Positions 9,242 to 19,400 of a DNA stretch of 64,000 nucleotides are shown piece after piece (within the stretch, counting starts at the first letter, position 1; each line of letters opens with the position of its first letter). The notes beneath the pieces were generated by a model. It had not been told where the DNA came from and ran no database searches. It saw only the letters and a list, made by a program, of their open reading frames with translations. Source of the DNA: Leptothoe kymatousa TAU-MAC 1615 (lineage in GTDB: Bacteria; Cyanobacteriota; Cyanobacteriia; Phormidesmidales; Phormidesmidaceae); assembly GCF_018739865.1 (NCBI RefSeq), contig NZ_JADOER010000009.1, positions 207,332-271,331 on the forward strand, read 5' to 3'. The position numbers and the translations under genes were made by a program.

Positions 9242-12200
9242 ATGAAATACCATTATGCTGGCAGCCATAGGATCTTAGTCGTAGACGACACCCCCAGCAA
9301 TTTAAAGCTGATCTTGGCAACGCTCTCCTCTGCGGGATATGACGTTCTCACCGCAACCAGCGGTGCACAAGCCCTAACCGTGCTGCAAATGAAGCTGCCC
9401 GATCTGGTGCTACTAGATGTGCACATGCCAGCTATGGACGGGTTTGAAACCTGTCGACGCATTAAGGCCAATGCTGATACCGCCCATATTCCAATTATTT
9501 TTCTGACGGCATTTACCGATACGGAGAAAATAACAGCCGGATTCTCCCTAGGGGCCGTCGATTTTATGACTAAACCCGTGCACTCAGTAGAACTGTTGGC
9601 CCGGGTAAAAAACCACTTAAAACTCCACGGTTTAACCCAAACATTAGAGCAACAGGTGGTCGAACGCACCACTGCACTACAAGCGTTAGAAGTTCGCCAG
9701 CGAACCCTGTTTGACCTGTCCCCCATTGGTCTTGTCCTATGTCGTATGGACGGTTCCTTGGTGGATGTGAATGCGGCCTATGCGGCAATTTTAGGGCGCA
9801 CCATTGGCGAAACGTTAACGCTTACGATCGGGGATATTACGCCTCAAACCTATGCCCATGATGACCGTTTACAACTCGAAAACCTAAAAAAAATGGGACG
9901 GTATGGTCCCTATGAAAAAGACTATCTCCATCGGGATGGCCATCTAGTGCCTGTCCGGCTGTCGGGCATTCTGATTGACCAGGGTGGAGAACAATTTATT
10001 TGGTCCTGTGTCGAGGACATTAGCGATCGCAAACATATAGAAACCGAACGGGAACAGTTATTTCAAGAACTGTTTAGGGTAAATGCAAAGCTTAAACAGG
10101 CCAATCAAAAATTAGAGAATTATTCCCAAACCCTCGAACAGCGGGTCGATGAACGGACCATCGCCCTCCAAGAAAGTGAACAACGGCTGCAAACCCTAGT
10201 GGCGGGCACCGCGGCAATCACTGGCAAGGACTTTTTTCCTGCCCTGGTTCAACACATCAGTTCCGCCCTCGAAGTTTCCATCGCATTGGTGACTCAATTT
10301 GTGGATCAAGAGTTGCAAAGTTTAGCCTTTATGATGGATGGCGAACTGCAGCCCAATTTTACCTACGCCCTATCGGATACGCCTTGTGTCAAGCTGGCAA
10401 CCGACTACTCGTACCAATGTCTCCAGGGTCTTTCCCAACACTTTCCCAACCATCCCCATCGCGCTAGGGGGATGGACAGCTATTTAGGGGTGGCCCTACG
10501 GGACCGCCAGGGTCAGGTGCTCGGTAGCCTGTGTATTTTTGATCGCCAACCTTTCCAAAATCCTGAACGAGCCCAGCAGATTCTTAATATTTTTGGTAGC
10601 CGAGCGGCGGCGGAATTAGAACGTCAGCGCATCGAAAAGGCACTACAAAACCTGGTGGCGGGCTCGGCTATTACGGCCAAGGCAGATTTCTTTCCCGTCC
10701 TGGTGCGCTACCTGACTGAAGCACTGGGGGTATCCCACGCATTGATGGCAGAGCGCCTCGGGGATGAGGAAATCCCCCTTGCCTACTATGCAGATGGCAA
10801 GCTGATGCCCCCTCAGTCCTTGCCGCTGCTTAATACACCCTCTGCGGAAGTGTATAAACATGAAACCTACTATTGCGAATTAACACCCTGCCAAACCTGT
10901 GCCAAACTTGCCCAAATGGGCGCGCGCAGCTATCTTGGCGTTGCGCTTAAGGATCGCCAGGGCAAGGCCATGGGGCTGCTGGCGATTTTTCACCGACAGA
11001 TTTTGTCGGATCCAGTCCATGCCGAGCAAATCCTGCAGGTATTTGCAGCCCGCGCCGCCGCCGAACTGGAACGACAACGGGCGGAAAATGCCCTGCAAAA
11101 TCTCATCGCAGGGACGGCGGCGTTAACCGGTCCTGACTTTTTTAATGCTCTGGTTTGCCACATCGCTGAAGCCCTCCATGCGTCCCATGCCTTTGTCACC
11201 GAACTGGTGGACGATACTAAATTAAACTTTGTGGCCGCCTGGGGAGATGGCCAACATCTCCCCACTGAGATTGTGGATATAGAGGGCACCACCTGCGCCA
11301 TTGCTATTCGCCTGGGGGCCTATCACTGTGAGCGCGATGTCATCGCTTGCTTTCCCCAAAACCCAAGGCTGGCCCCCATGGGGGTGGAAAGCTACATGGG
11401 GGTGGCGCTCAAGAATCGTCAAGGTAAATCCCTGGGAACGCTTTGCATTTTTTCCCGCCAGCTCATCGCCAATGCCGAGCACTCATTGCAGATTCTCCAG
11501 GTGTTTGCGGCCCGGGCGGCGGCTGAGTTGGAACGTCAACGGGCAGAACACGCCATGGAGCAGCTCAATCGTGAATTGGAGCGGCGTGTTCGCGATCGCA
11601 CCGCACAACTAACCGCGTCAGAAGATCGGCTCAAAACCCTGTTTGATCAGTCAGCCGATGCCGTCTTTTTGCTGGGAGAACAGCAGGGATTTATCGACTG
11701 CAACCAGGCCGCTGTAGAGCTGCTGCGGTACCCGAGCAAAGCGGAGCTATTAGCCCTGAACCCATTGCAAATCTCACCGGAACGACAGCCCGACGGTCAA
11801 CGTTCTAGCACCAAGGTGAAATTTATGATTGAAGAAGCCATACAACGGTGTTGTTTCCGGTTTGAGTGGGTGCATCAGCGTTCCGACCAAGAAATTTTTT
11901 GGGCAGAAATCACCCTAACACCGATTAAATATCAAGACGAGATCATCTTCCACTGCATTACGAGGGATATTAGCGATCGCAAACAAGCCGAAGAAAAACT
12001 GCGCCAGTCCATGGCTCAATTAGAAACATCGAACAACGAATTAGAAGCATTTGCTTACTCCATATCCCACGACCTACGGGCACCGTTGCGCGCCATTAAT
12101 GGGTTTAGCCAAGCACTGCTAGAAGACTATGGCGATTTGTTTGATGAAGAAGGCCAATACTTTTTTGAGCGCATTCGAGCCAACACCAACCGCATGGGCG

Positions 12201-12769
12201 ATTTAATCGACGATCTATTGCGGCTCTCCCGGGTATCGCGGTCCGAGCTATCCTACAATACGGTGGATTTGAGTACCCTGGCCCAAGAGGTACTGCATGA
12301 TCTACAAAAAACTGAGCCCGAACGTCAGGTAGACATTAGCGTCACCCCTGGATTGCAGGTTTTTGCAGATACCGCACTGATGCAGGTGGTATTAATGAAC
12401 CTCCTACAAAATGCCTGGAAGTTTACCCACCATCATCCTACGGCCCGCATTGAATTTGGCATCCTAGCTGCGGAAGCTCAAGACTTTCCAACCCCCGTCT
12501 ATTTTGTCAAAGATGACGGCGCTGGCTTTGATATGGCCTACAGTCACAAACTCTTTGGCGTGTTCCAACGGTTACACAGCGTGGAGGAATTTTCAGGCAC
12601 GGGCATTGGCCTAGCAACGGTTCAGCGCGCAATCCATCGCCATGGTGGCCAGGTATGGGCAGATGCCGGCGTCGAGCAAGGGGCCACGTTTTTCTTCACC
12701 ATTCCAAATCCATCAGAACAGCCTCTATGGACTAGGGGAAAAAATGAATCAGATTTAAAATTCTCTTAA
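9242..12769 (+). CDS. REC - PAS - triple GAF - PAS - histidine kinase
   Basis: A 1,175-residue soluble sensor kinase that starts 3 bp after the preceding stop. An N-terminal receiver domain (~10-125) has the acidic pair D15/D16 and phospho-acceptor D59 in LLDVHMPAMDG. A PAS domain ends in the usual DISDRK at ~265. Three tandem GAF-like domains follow (~316-463, 466-613, 614-768), each ending in a (S/A)RAAAELERQR helix. Then come a second PAS, HisKA with H943 in SISHDLRAPL, and HATPase with NLLQNAWK, DDGAGFD and GTGIGLA. The kinase core is very similar to that of the upstream gene, pointing to duplication. With an N-terminal receiver it is likely an intermediate in a phosphorelay, perhaps fed by the neighbouring kinases (inference). 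Confidence 0.92.
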   Translation: MKYHYAGSHRILVVDDTPSNLKLILATLSSAGYDVLTATSGAQALTVLQMKLPDLVLLDVHMPAMDGFETCRRIKANADTAHIPIIFLTAFTDTEKITAGFSLGAVDFMTKPVHSVELLARVKNHLKLHGLTQTLEQQVVERTTALQALEVRQRTLFDLSPIGLVLCRMDGSLVDVNAAYAAILGRTIGETLTLTIGDITPQTYAHDDRLQLENLKKMGRYGPYEKDYLHRDGHLVPVRLSGILIDQGGEQFIWSCVEDISDRKHIETEREQLFQELFRVNAKLKQANQKLENYSQTLEQRVDERTIALQESEQRLQTLVAGTAAITGKDFFPALVQHISSALEVSIALVTQFVDQELQSLAFMMDGELQPNFTYALSDTPCVKLATDYSYQCLQGLSQHFPNHPHRARGMDSYLGVALRDRQGQVLGSLCIFDRQPFQNPERAQQILNIFGSRAAAELERQRIEKALQNLVAGSAITAKADFFPVLVRYLTEALGVSHALMAERLGDEEIPLAYYADGKLMPPQSLPLLNTPSAEVYKHETYYCELTPCQTCAKLAQMGARSYLGVALKDRQGKAMGLLAIFHRQILSDPVHAEQILQVFAARAAAELERQRAENALQNLIAGTAALTGPDFFNALVCHIAEALHASHAFVTELVDDTKLNFVAAWGDGQHLPTEIVDIEGTTCAIAIRLGAYHCERDVIACFPQNPRLAPMGVESYMGVALKNRQGKSLGTLCIFSRQLIANAEHSLQILQVFAARAAAELERQRAEHAMEQLNRELERRVRDRTAQLTASEDRLKTLFDQSADAVFLLGEQQGFIDCNQAAVELLRYPSKAELLALNPLQISPERQPDGQRSSTKVKFMIEEAIQRCCFRFEWVHQRSDQEIFWAEITLTPIKYQDEIIFHCITRDISDRKQAEEKLRQSMAQLETSNNELEAFAYSISHDLRAPLRAINGFSQALLEDYGDLFDEEGQYFFERIRANTNRMGDLIDDLLRLSRVSRSELSYNTVDLSTLAQEVLHDLQKTEPERQVDISVTPGLQVFADTALMQVVLMNLLQNAWKFTHHHPTARIEFGILAAEAQDFPTPVYFVKDDGAGFDMAYSHKLFGVFQRLHSVEEFSGTGIGLATVQRAIHRHGGQVWADAGVEQGATFFFTIPNPSEQPLWTRGKNESDLKFS

Positions 12770-13203
12770 GGTGCGCTCAGTTTCTAGGCAGCGTTTGTTT
12801 TTAACTGTGGTGGCGTATTAAGCCACAGTCCACTGCATAGTCACTCTTTAACATATGTCCACAAAGATAACAAAATCTTGCAAAGCATTAGGTGACAAAG
12901 CATAAAATCAGCAGATGTGCGGATAATCAAGCACAAGACTCCACTTACCTGCTATCCCCATTGTAATATTGATCAGCTAATACACGCCAACAATAGCCTC
13001 ATTCACCCTTGAACTTGGTCGTGGGGCAAGCCCTGGAGCAATAGAGGAAAACCATTTTCAATTAAGGTATAGCCCGAAATGCGGATATTTTGAGCCAGTA
13101 GTATAGAACAAGAGAAAAAAGACTCTTGAAAGTCATTTTTTAGAAGAAACGGCCATCTTCCGCAAAAGACTTGCTTAGACTTCCTTATTTCACAGGTACA
13201 TCA
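12770..13203. other. Intergenic region with a small hairpin
   Basis: An ACTGTGG/CCACAGT inverted repeat (12804-12829) may form a weak hairpin after the kinase gene, but no T-run follows. The rest is AT-rich and holds no credible ORF. It presumably contains the promoter of the single-domain receiver downstream. Confidence 0.4.
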
Positions 13204-13632
13204 ATGTCTGACAAACAGATATCCACTCGTTCTATTTTCTTGGTTGAAGATAATCCCGATGATGAACGCTTAACCCTGCGCGCCCTAAGACAAGGACACA
13301 TTACGAATCCGATTCAAGTGGCACGAGATGGAGAAGAGGCATTAACCCTTTTACTAGTGGCTGATCCGCTACCTAGCGTTGTGCTGCTGGACTTGAAACT
13401 ACCCAAGGTTGACGGCCTAGAAGTTTTACAACGTCTGCGGGCCCACGAACGAACTCGCCTCTTGCCCATTGTCATTTTGACATCGTCCAATGAGCAGCGC
13501 GACATTGTCGAAAGTTACAATTTGGGTGCCAATAGTTATGTAAGGAAACCTGTTGACTTTCAGCAATTTACCGATGCCGTTTACCAATTGGGTTTATATT
13601 GGGCAGTGATAAATGAGCCTTTACTAGAATAG
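13204..13632 (+). CDS. CheY-like response regulator (Rcp1 type)
   Basis: A single-domain receiver of 142 residues. ATG at 13204 is preferred over an in-frame TTG 33 bases upstream, because the receiver fold starts directly after it (SIFLVEDNPDDERL). It has the acidic cluster EDNPDD, phospho-acceptor D63 in VVLLDLKLPKVDG, Thr in VILTSS and Lys in YVRKPVDF. The EDNPDD start and the KPVDF-FxxAV-LG-YW tail are characteristic of Rcp1-type regulators that partner cyanobacterial phytochrome-class kinases. It lies between two large sensor kinases and just before a REC-GGDEF-EAL gene, so it is a natural diffusible phosphate carrier in this island. The pairing is inferred. Confidence 0.92.
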   Translation: MSDKQISTRSIFLVEDNPDDERLTLRALRQGHITNPIQVARDGEEALTLLLVADPLPSVVLLDLKLPKVDGLEVLQRLRAHERTRLLPIVILTSSNEQRDIVESYNLGANSYVRKPVDFQQFTDAVYQLGLYWAVINEPLLE

Positions 13633-13658
13633 ATACCCATTACATTGAGAATTAAATT

Positions 13659-13722
13659 TAGAACATTTAATAATGTATTAGCTAATCATTTAGACTAGAT
13701 TATCTTCTTCAAAAATGTTCTA
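13659..13722. promoter_or_regulatory. Spaced inverted repeat upstream of the GGDEF-EAL gene
   Basis: TAGAACATTT (13659-13668) and its exact reverse complement AAATGTTCTA (13713-13722) are 44 bases apart; the right arm ends 14 bases before the ATG at 13737. A looped operator or an RNA hairpin is possible. No regulator is identified. Confidence 0.4.
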
Positions 13723-13736
13723 GAGACCATACAGGC

Positions 13737-15812
13737 ATGAGTGAGCCCCTTAATGTATTAGTGATTGAAGATTCAGAAGATGATACGTTGCTGGTCATTA
13801 GGGAACTTCGTCGCAATGGGTTTTCACCCAAGTGGAAACGGGTAGAAACGGCGCAGGAACTAGAGCCACTACTGAAAAGCCATCCCTGGGATATCATCAT
13901 ATCCGACTACACCCTACCTAATTTCAGTGCTCCAGTTGCCCTGGCAATAGTCAAAAACCTCTGCATTGACCTTCCTTTTATTGTGGTCGCAGGCTCCATT
14001 GGTGAGCAACTGGCGGTAGAGATGATGAAATCTGGGGCCCATGACTATGTCATGAAGGATAGCCTGGCTCGGCTGCCTGAAGCCGTACGTAGAGAATTAA
14101 GGGATGCTAAAAATCGGGCTGAACGGAAGCAGGCCGAAATAGCCGTTAGTCGCCAACTTGCCGCCATTGAAGCCGCCACCGATGGCATTGGCATCGTTCA
14201 AAATGGTGTCTTTATTTACATAAACCGCTCCCACCTGACGCTATTTGGCTATAGCGCTTCCGAAGAATTAATTGGGAAAAGTTGGAAAACGCTGTATTCT
14301 CCAGAACAAATTAAACGCTTTGAGCAAGATATTTTTCCCAAGTTAGAACAGGATCGACTTTGGCGGGGAGAAGCGGTCTCAATCCGTCAGGATGGCACCA
14401 CCTTTGCCGAAGGCCTGTCTTTAAGCTTAACTAAAGACAATTTATTGATTCGTGTGTGCCGCGATATCAGTGCCCTGAAACAGGCCCAAGACTTACTCCT
14501 ATACAATGCCCTCCACGATCCGCTGACCAATTTGCCCAATCGTTCCCTCCTTACCGAACGTCTAGACCTAGCGGTTAATCGTGCTAAACGACTGCAAAGT
14601 TATCGTTACGCCGTTCTTTTTCTAGACCTAGATCGCTTCAAAGTTGTTAACGATAGCCTGGGCCATGTGGTGGGCGATCAATTGTTAATCGCCGTTTCTC
14701 AACAACTACAGCGTCATCTACGCACCATTGACTTAGTGGCCAGACTCGGGGGAGATGAGTTTGTTGTTTTACTAGAAGAGATTAACAACACCGACGAAGT
14801 TGTTAAAATCACCGAGCGCATTCTTGCAGACAGCCAAACCCCTTTGCACATCGATGGCTACGAAATTTTTACTAGTTTTAGCATTGGCATTGTGTTGGGC
14901 TCCCCCAAATATGGCCGAGCGGTTGATCTAATTCGCGATGCAGACATTGCCATGTATCGTGCCAAGAAACAAAGCAATAATTCATACCAATTTTTTAACG
15001 CGGCCATGCATACCCAAGCCATGAACCGCCTCACGTTAGAGACAGATCTCCGTAAAGCCATTAAGCATCAAGAATTTGGCCTGCGATATCAACCCATTAT
15101 TAACCTACAAAATCAACAAATTATTGGGTTTGAAACCCTCATCCGTTGGCATCATCCCCAACGGGGCACCATTGATCCTGATGATTTTGTCCCTATTGCC
15201 GAAGAAACGGGGTTAATCACGTCCATTGACCATTGGGTTTTTTATCAAGCCTGTCAACAGATTGCCCGTTGGAAAAGCCAGGTTAACCATAGCGACGAGC
15301 TTAGAATAAGTATTAACTTCTCTGTCCAGGACCTGCGTAAGTCCACCCTATTGCAGGACTTAGATGCCATCTTAAGTGAGGCTAATTTAGCAGGCAGTGC
15401 AATTACGATTGAAATTACTGAAAGTATCCTAATCGAAGATATTGAACAAACGACGGAACTACTTAGCCAATTGGCGGCTAAACAAATCCGCATCAGTATT
15501 GACGATTTTGGCACAGGGTATTCGTCTCTGAACTATCTCCACCGTTTACCGGTGCATTCGCTTAAAATCGATCGCTCATTTGTCAGCCAAATGCATGCCA
15601 ATAACAGCAATTATGAGGTGGTCAGTACAATTTTGGCCTTGAGTAAACACCTTGGCTTGACGGCTGTGGCCGAAGGGATTGAAACCCCAGAACAATTGCA
15701 GGCATTAAAAAAGCTAGGCTGTGAGTTTGGCCAAGGTTATTTGTTTGCCCCCCCTTTAACCGTTGAAGCTGTGGAAAAACAACTATGTCAGAACAATAGT
15801 TTTGTGGTTTAA
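13737..15812 (+). CDS. REC-PAS-GGDEF-EAL c-di-GMP signalling protein
   Basis: 691 residues. The N-terminal receiver has an acidic cluster IEDSEDD and D57 in IIISDYTLP. A PAS domain follows (~140-250). The GGDEF diguanylate cyclase domain has an intact GGDEF motif at 338-342, preceded five residues upstream by RTID (329-332), which fits an inhibitory I-site. The EAL phosphodiesterase domain carries ETL (466-468) in place of EAL. It keeps the catalytic Glu, ITESILI, IDDFGTGYSS, LKIDRSF and AEGIET. Both activities could be functional, making and degrading cyclic di-GMP under receiver control. The gene follows the Rcp1-like regulator by ~100 bp. An inverted repeat TAGAACATTT/AAATGTTCTA lies in that gap. 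Confidence 0.93.
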   Translation: MSEPLNVLVIEDSEDDTLLVIRELRRNGFSPKWKRVETAQELEPLLKSHPWDIIISDYTLPNFSAPVALAIVKNLCIDLPFIVVAGSIGEQLAVEMMKSGAHDYVMKDSLARLPEAVRRELRDAKNRAERKQAEIAVSRQLAAIEAATDGIGIVQNGVFIYINRSHLTLFGYSASEELIGKSWKTLYSPEQIKRFEQDIFPKLEQDRLWRGEAVSIRQDGTTFAEGLSLSLTKDNLLIRVCRDISALKQAQDLLLYNALHDPLTNLPNRSLLTERLDLAVNRAKRLQSYRYAVLFLDLDRFKVVNDSLGHVVGDQLLIAVSQQLQRHLRTIDLVARLGGDEFVVLLEEINNTDEVVKITERILADSQTPLHIDGYEIFTSFSIGIVLGSPKYGRAVDLIRDADIAMYRAKKQSNNSYQFFNAAMHTQAMNRLTLETDLRKAIKHQEFGLRYQPIINLQNQQIIGFETLIRWHHPQRGTIDPDDFVPIAEETGLITSIDHWVFYQACQQIARWKSQVNHSDELRISINFSVQDLRKSTLLQDLDAILSEANLAGSAITIEITESILIEDIEQTTELLSQLAAKQIRISIDDFGTGYSSLNYLHRLPVHSLKIDRSFVSQMHANNSNYEVVSTILALSKHLGLTAVAEGIETPEQLQALKKLGCEFGQGYLFAPPLTVEAVEKQLCQNNSFVV

Positions 15813-15964
15813 CCCCATTGCAGGCAATGCCCCTCCTCGCTATGGGAGAATTTCTGGCATTTTGGGGTTCATTCCCTACATTGGCAGCGGCTTTTCATCA
15901 CGGCCTGTTGGTTGGTCCATCAAAACGGGTACTAAAACATTAGTTCAAACTTTACTGGTATCTA

Positions 15965-16063
15965 AGGAGCTGCTAAGAAACTAATTCACGGATTAATCCG
16001 AAAAGGCTTGTTAAGCCATGCTTTTAAGGAAAAAGACCATGATTTTAATTTTTAACCAGCCCT
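15965..16063 (+). mobile_element. MITE-like element, copy 1
   Basis: A ~99-bp element beginning AGGAGCTGCTAAGAAACT and ending TTTTTAACCAGCCCT. The two ends are imperfect terminal inverted repeats (AGGAGCTG... against AGGGCTGG...). The centre carries GGCTTGTTAAGCC, a small palindrome. Near-identical copies lie at 38791-38891 (same orientation) and 59807-59901 (inverted). It has no coding capacity. TA dinucleotides flank it, which would suit a Tc1/mariner-IS630-type mobilising transposase (inference). Confidence 0.75.
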
Positions 16064-16094
16064 AGTAAGTAGGTGATCCTAATTAATTTTCAGA

Positions 16095-16190
16095 TATCGA
16101 GGCCCCCTCCCGTCCCCCTTTCTTGAATGCCCCTTGGGCTATATTCTGGGGGACGCCAGACTCAAAGCCCCCAAAATTGGGGCTTGGGGG
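16095..16190 (+). repeat. GC-rich palindromic repeat, copy A
   Basis: It starts with TATCGAGGCCCCCT and ends with a palindrome of the form AAGCCCCCAAAATTGGGG plus CTTGGGGG. The same two blocks recur in inverted orientation at 30889-30966, with a divergent middle part. It is probably a dispersed palindromic repeat. Confidence 0.55.
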
Positions 16191-16437
16191 CAAAACCCAA
16201 GCAGTTTAACAGCTTGGTTGTATCTTACAAAAGATTCAGTTCACCTACTTGCCAAATCTAAATTCAGTCAGCCCGGTTCATCAAAAGGGGCCATCCTGCA
16301 GGGGCATTCCTTGGTGGATGTGGGCTGAGCTTACTGTCGAAGCCTACCCCCTTCGATATCGATCGAACGTCTGGTTCACTTGGAATTCTGAGGTTTATGG
16401 GAATACCGATGGGTTTCAACAATCCGACCAATGTTAC

Positions 16438-19400
16438 ATGCAATATTCTGTAACCCAAATGACTTCATCCGCTACGGCACTGCCCGAAAAAGTAGATTCG
16501 CTGAACCACAATCCAAAAACTAAAGATACGAATGGGGCAGGTCTAGCATCGATACCTGAGTCGACACAACAATCCGGTATTTTTGCGCAGTTTTTGTCAG
16601 ATGTGCTATCCCAGGGATGTCAAACCACTGACTGGGATTTTGGCGAGGTTTGGGTGCCCCATGCCAATGGTCAAACCTTGGTGTGTAGCTCAGTGTCCTA
16701 TGGGCACGAGGCCACCCATATCCAATCCTTTCGCAAGGAAAGCCTGGGGTTTCAATTTAAGCACGGAGAAGGCTTACCCGGACGTGTATGGGTGAGTCAG
16801 AAACCTGAATGGATTGAGGATATTGCCACCCTGACGCCAGAGACCTATGCCAGGTTTAAAATTGCTAAGGACGCTAATCTGCGTACCGCTTTGGCCATTC
16901 CCATCATTATGGCCGACACGGTACAGGCGGTGCTGGTGTTTTATAGCTGTGCAGTCAGGCCCGAAAATCCACAGCTGATGGCCATGATGCCCGCCATGCT
17001 CCATTTGGGGTTAACCCTGCAGCATCAAGAATCGGCCCAATCCCTACAGAGTAGCGAGCAAAAGTACCATGATCTGATTGCTACGGTAAAAGAGGTTATC
17101 TTTCAAATCGATCGTCAGGGTGACTGGAGTATTCTTAATCCAGCTTGGCGCTCCATCACGGGGTTTACGGTGGATGAGAGTTTAGACCGGCCCCTGATTA
17201 ACTACATTCACCCGGACGATCGCGCCCAAATAGACGCGATTTTAGCCTCTTTAATGCGGGGTGAAATGACCGCCAATACGGCCACGGTTAAACTGTTGAC
17301 CAAGCATGGTAATTTTCGCCAGGTTGAGCTGCATACCTATCCCATCATTGAAACTGAGGTGATTGGGATTGCGGGTACCATCAATGATATTACCGATCGG
17401 TTAGAGGCAGAGGTCGCCCTTAAACAACAAATTGAGAAGGAAAAACTGATTGGCTCTATCTCTTTACAGATTCGTCAGTCCTTAGTGCTCCAAGAGAGCC
17501 TGGATATTACTGTTTTAGAAGTTCGTAAATTTCTCAAAACCGATCGGGTGCTGGTATATCGCTTCGATGATAAGGTCACCTGGGACGGTACCGTTGTGGC
17601 TGAATCGGTCGGCCCAGATTTGAACGCGCTGTTGGGGGCATCGGTAAAGGATCGATGTTTTGGGCAGGAACAGGCCCAGCGCTATTTAGCAGGGCAAACC
17701 ACCGTTGTTGATAATATCTACACGGCGGATTTAGACCCTTGCTATACAAAGTTTTTGGCAGAGCTACAGGTGGTGGCTACGCTAATTGTCCCCATTGTGC
17801 GGGGGGATGATCTGTGGGGCCTGCTGGTGGCCCACCACTGCCAGTGCCCAAGGCCGTGGCAAGAGGACGAGGTGAATTTACTGCTACAGCTATCTAATCA
17901 GGTTGCGATCGCAGCTTACCAAGCCCAGCTCTACGAACAGAGCCAGCGAGAAATTGCCGAACGCCAGACCATTGAGCGCACATTGCGAGAAAGTGAAACC
18001 ACCATCCGTGCCCTGTACGAAGTCACCGCCTCTCGCCACCTAAGCTTCACAGACTCCATCCAAGAACTATTAGTGATGGGGCGACAACAATTCAACCTAG
18101 AAATCGGCACCCTAGCCAAAATAGACGGCGAACAATATGAAGTGATCGCCTCCCAACTGTCCGACAGTGTGACCACCCAGGGCACCCTGTATCAACTCAA
18201 ACAACAGTTTTGCGCAGAAGTTATCAGGCTGAACCGCCCCATATACATCACCAAGGTCGGTAACACTCGCTGGAACAACCATCCCTGCTACCAAGCATTT
18301 AAGTACGAAGCCTACATTGGCGTTCCAGTCGTCGTCAATGGTGACGTATACGGCACCCTCAGCTTTGCCAGTCGCCACGCCATTGACAACACCTTCAAAG
18401 CCGTGGACAAAGAGCTACTGCGCCTCATGGCCCAGTGGATTGGCGGCGCCATTGAGCGGGAACAAACCGCCATTGAACTGGCCCATGCTCGGGACGAAGC
18501 CGTCGCCGGCACCCAGGCCAAGGGGGACTTTCTCGCGACCATGAGCCACGAAATCCGCACCCCCATGAATGCCGTCATTGGCATGACCGGTATTCTCTTA
18601 GACACCACCCTCTCCGATGAGCAGCGCGACTTTGTCGAAACCATTCGCAGCAGCGGTGATGCCCTGCTCACCATCATCAACGATATTCTCGACTTCTCCA
18701 AAATTGAATCCGGCAAACTAGAATTAGAATCCATTCCATTCCGCCTCCGCAACTGTGTGGAAGAGGCCCTAGATCTGCTGGCCCCCAAGGCGGCCGAAAA
18801 GTCATTAGAGCTGGCGTATCAAATTGAGCCCACCATCCCTCGCCTCGTGGTCGGAGACATCACCCGGCTCCGACAAATTTTAGTCAACTTGCTCGGTAAC
18901 GCCATTAAGTTTACCGACACCGGAGAAGTGGTGATCGAAGTCATCTCGGAAGACTCTGAGACATCCCCCTCAGACAATCAACATGAGCTTCACTTTATCG
19001 TCAGGGATACGGGTATCGGCATTCCCCCCGAAAAAATGAACCGCCTCTTTAAGGCCTTTAGCCAGGTGGACTCTTCCGTTACCCGACAATATGGAGGTAC
19101 CGGGCTGGGCCTGGTGATTTGCAAACAGCTGACTGAGCAAATGGGCGGCCGCATGTGGGTAGAAAGTGAAGTGGGCGTGGGCACCACATTTCACTTCACC
19201 ATCGTTGTGCCCGCTGCCGCAGAGGATGAAGAAGAACTTGACCTGGACAGCTCCCTCTTGGCTGGCAAACGGCTGCTCATAGTGGACGATAATCTGACCA
19301 ACTGCAAAATCCTCAACATCCAGGCCGAAACCTGGGGGATGGTGCCCACCATCGTTAACTCTGGCCAGGCCGCATTAGATTTACTCGATCAGGGGCCCGT

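Larger units (their letters stand above)
15813..16437. other. Repeat-filled intergenic region
   Basis: The gap before the hybrid kinase holds a MITE-like copy (15965-16063) and a GC-rich palindromic repeat (16095-16190). Weak in-frame extensions of the downstream kinase reach a TTG at 16249, but those extra residues do not resemble any domain. Confidence 0.5.

Noticed and set aside
15763..15984. Plus-strand frame across the end of the GGDEF-EAL gene
   Set aside because: Overlaps the true gene end in another frame and runs into the MITE-like copy.
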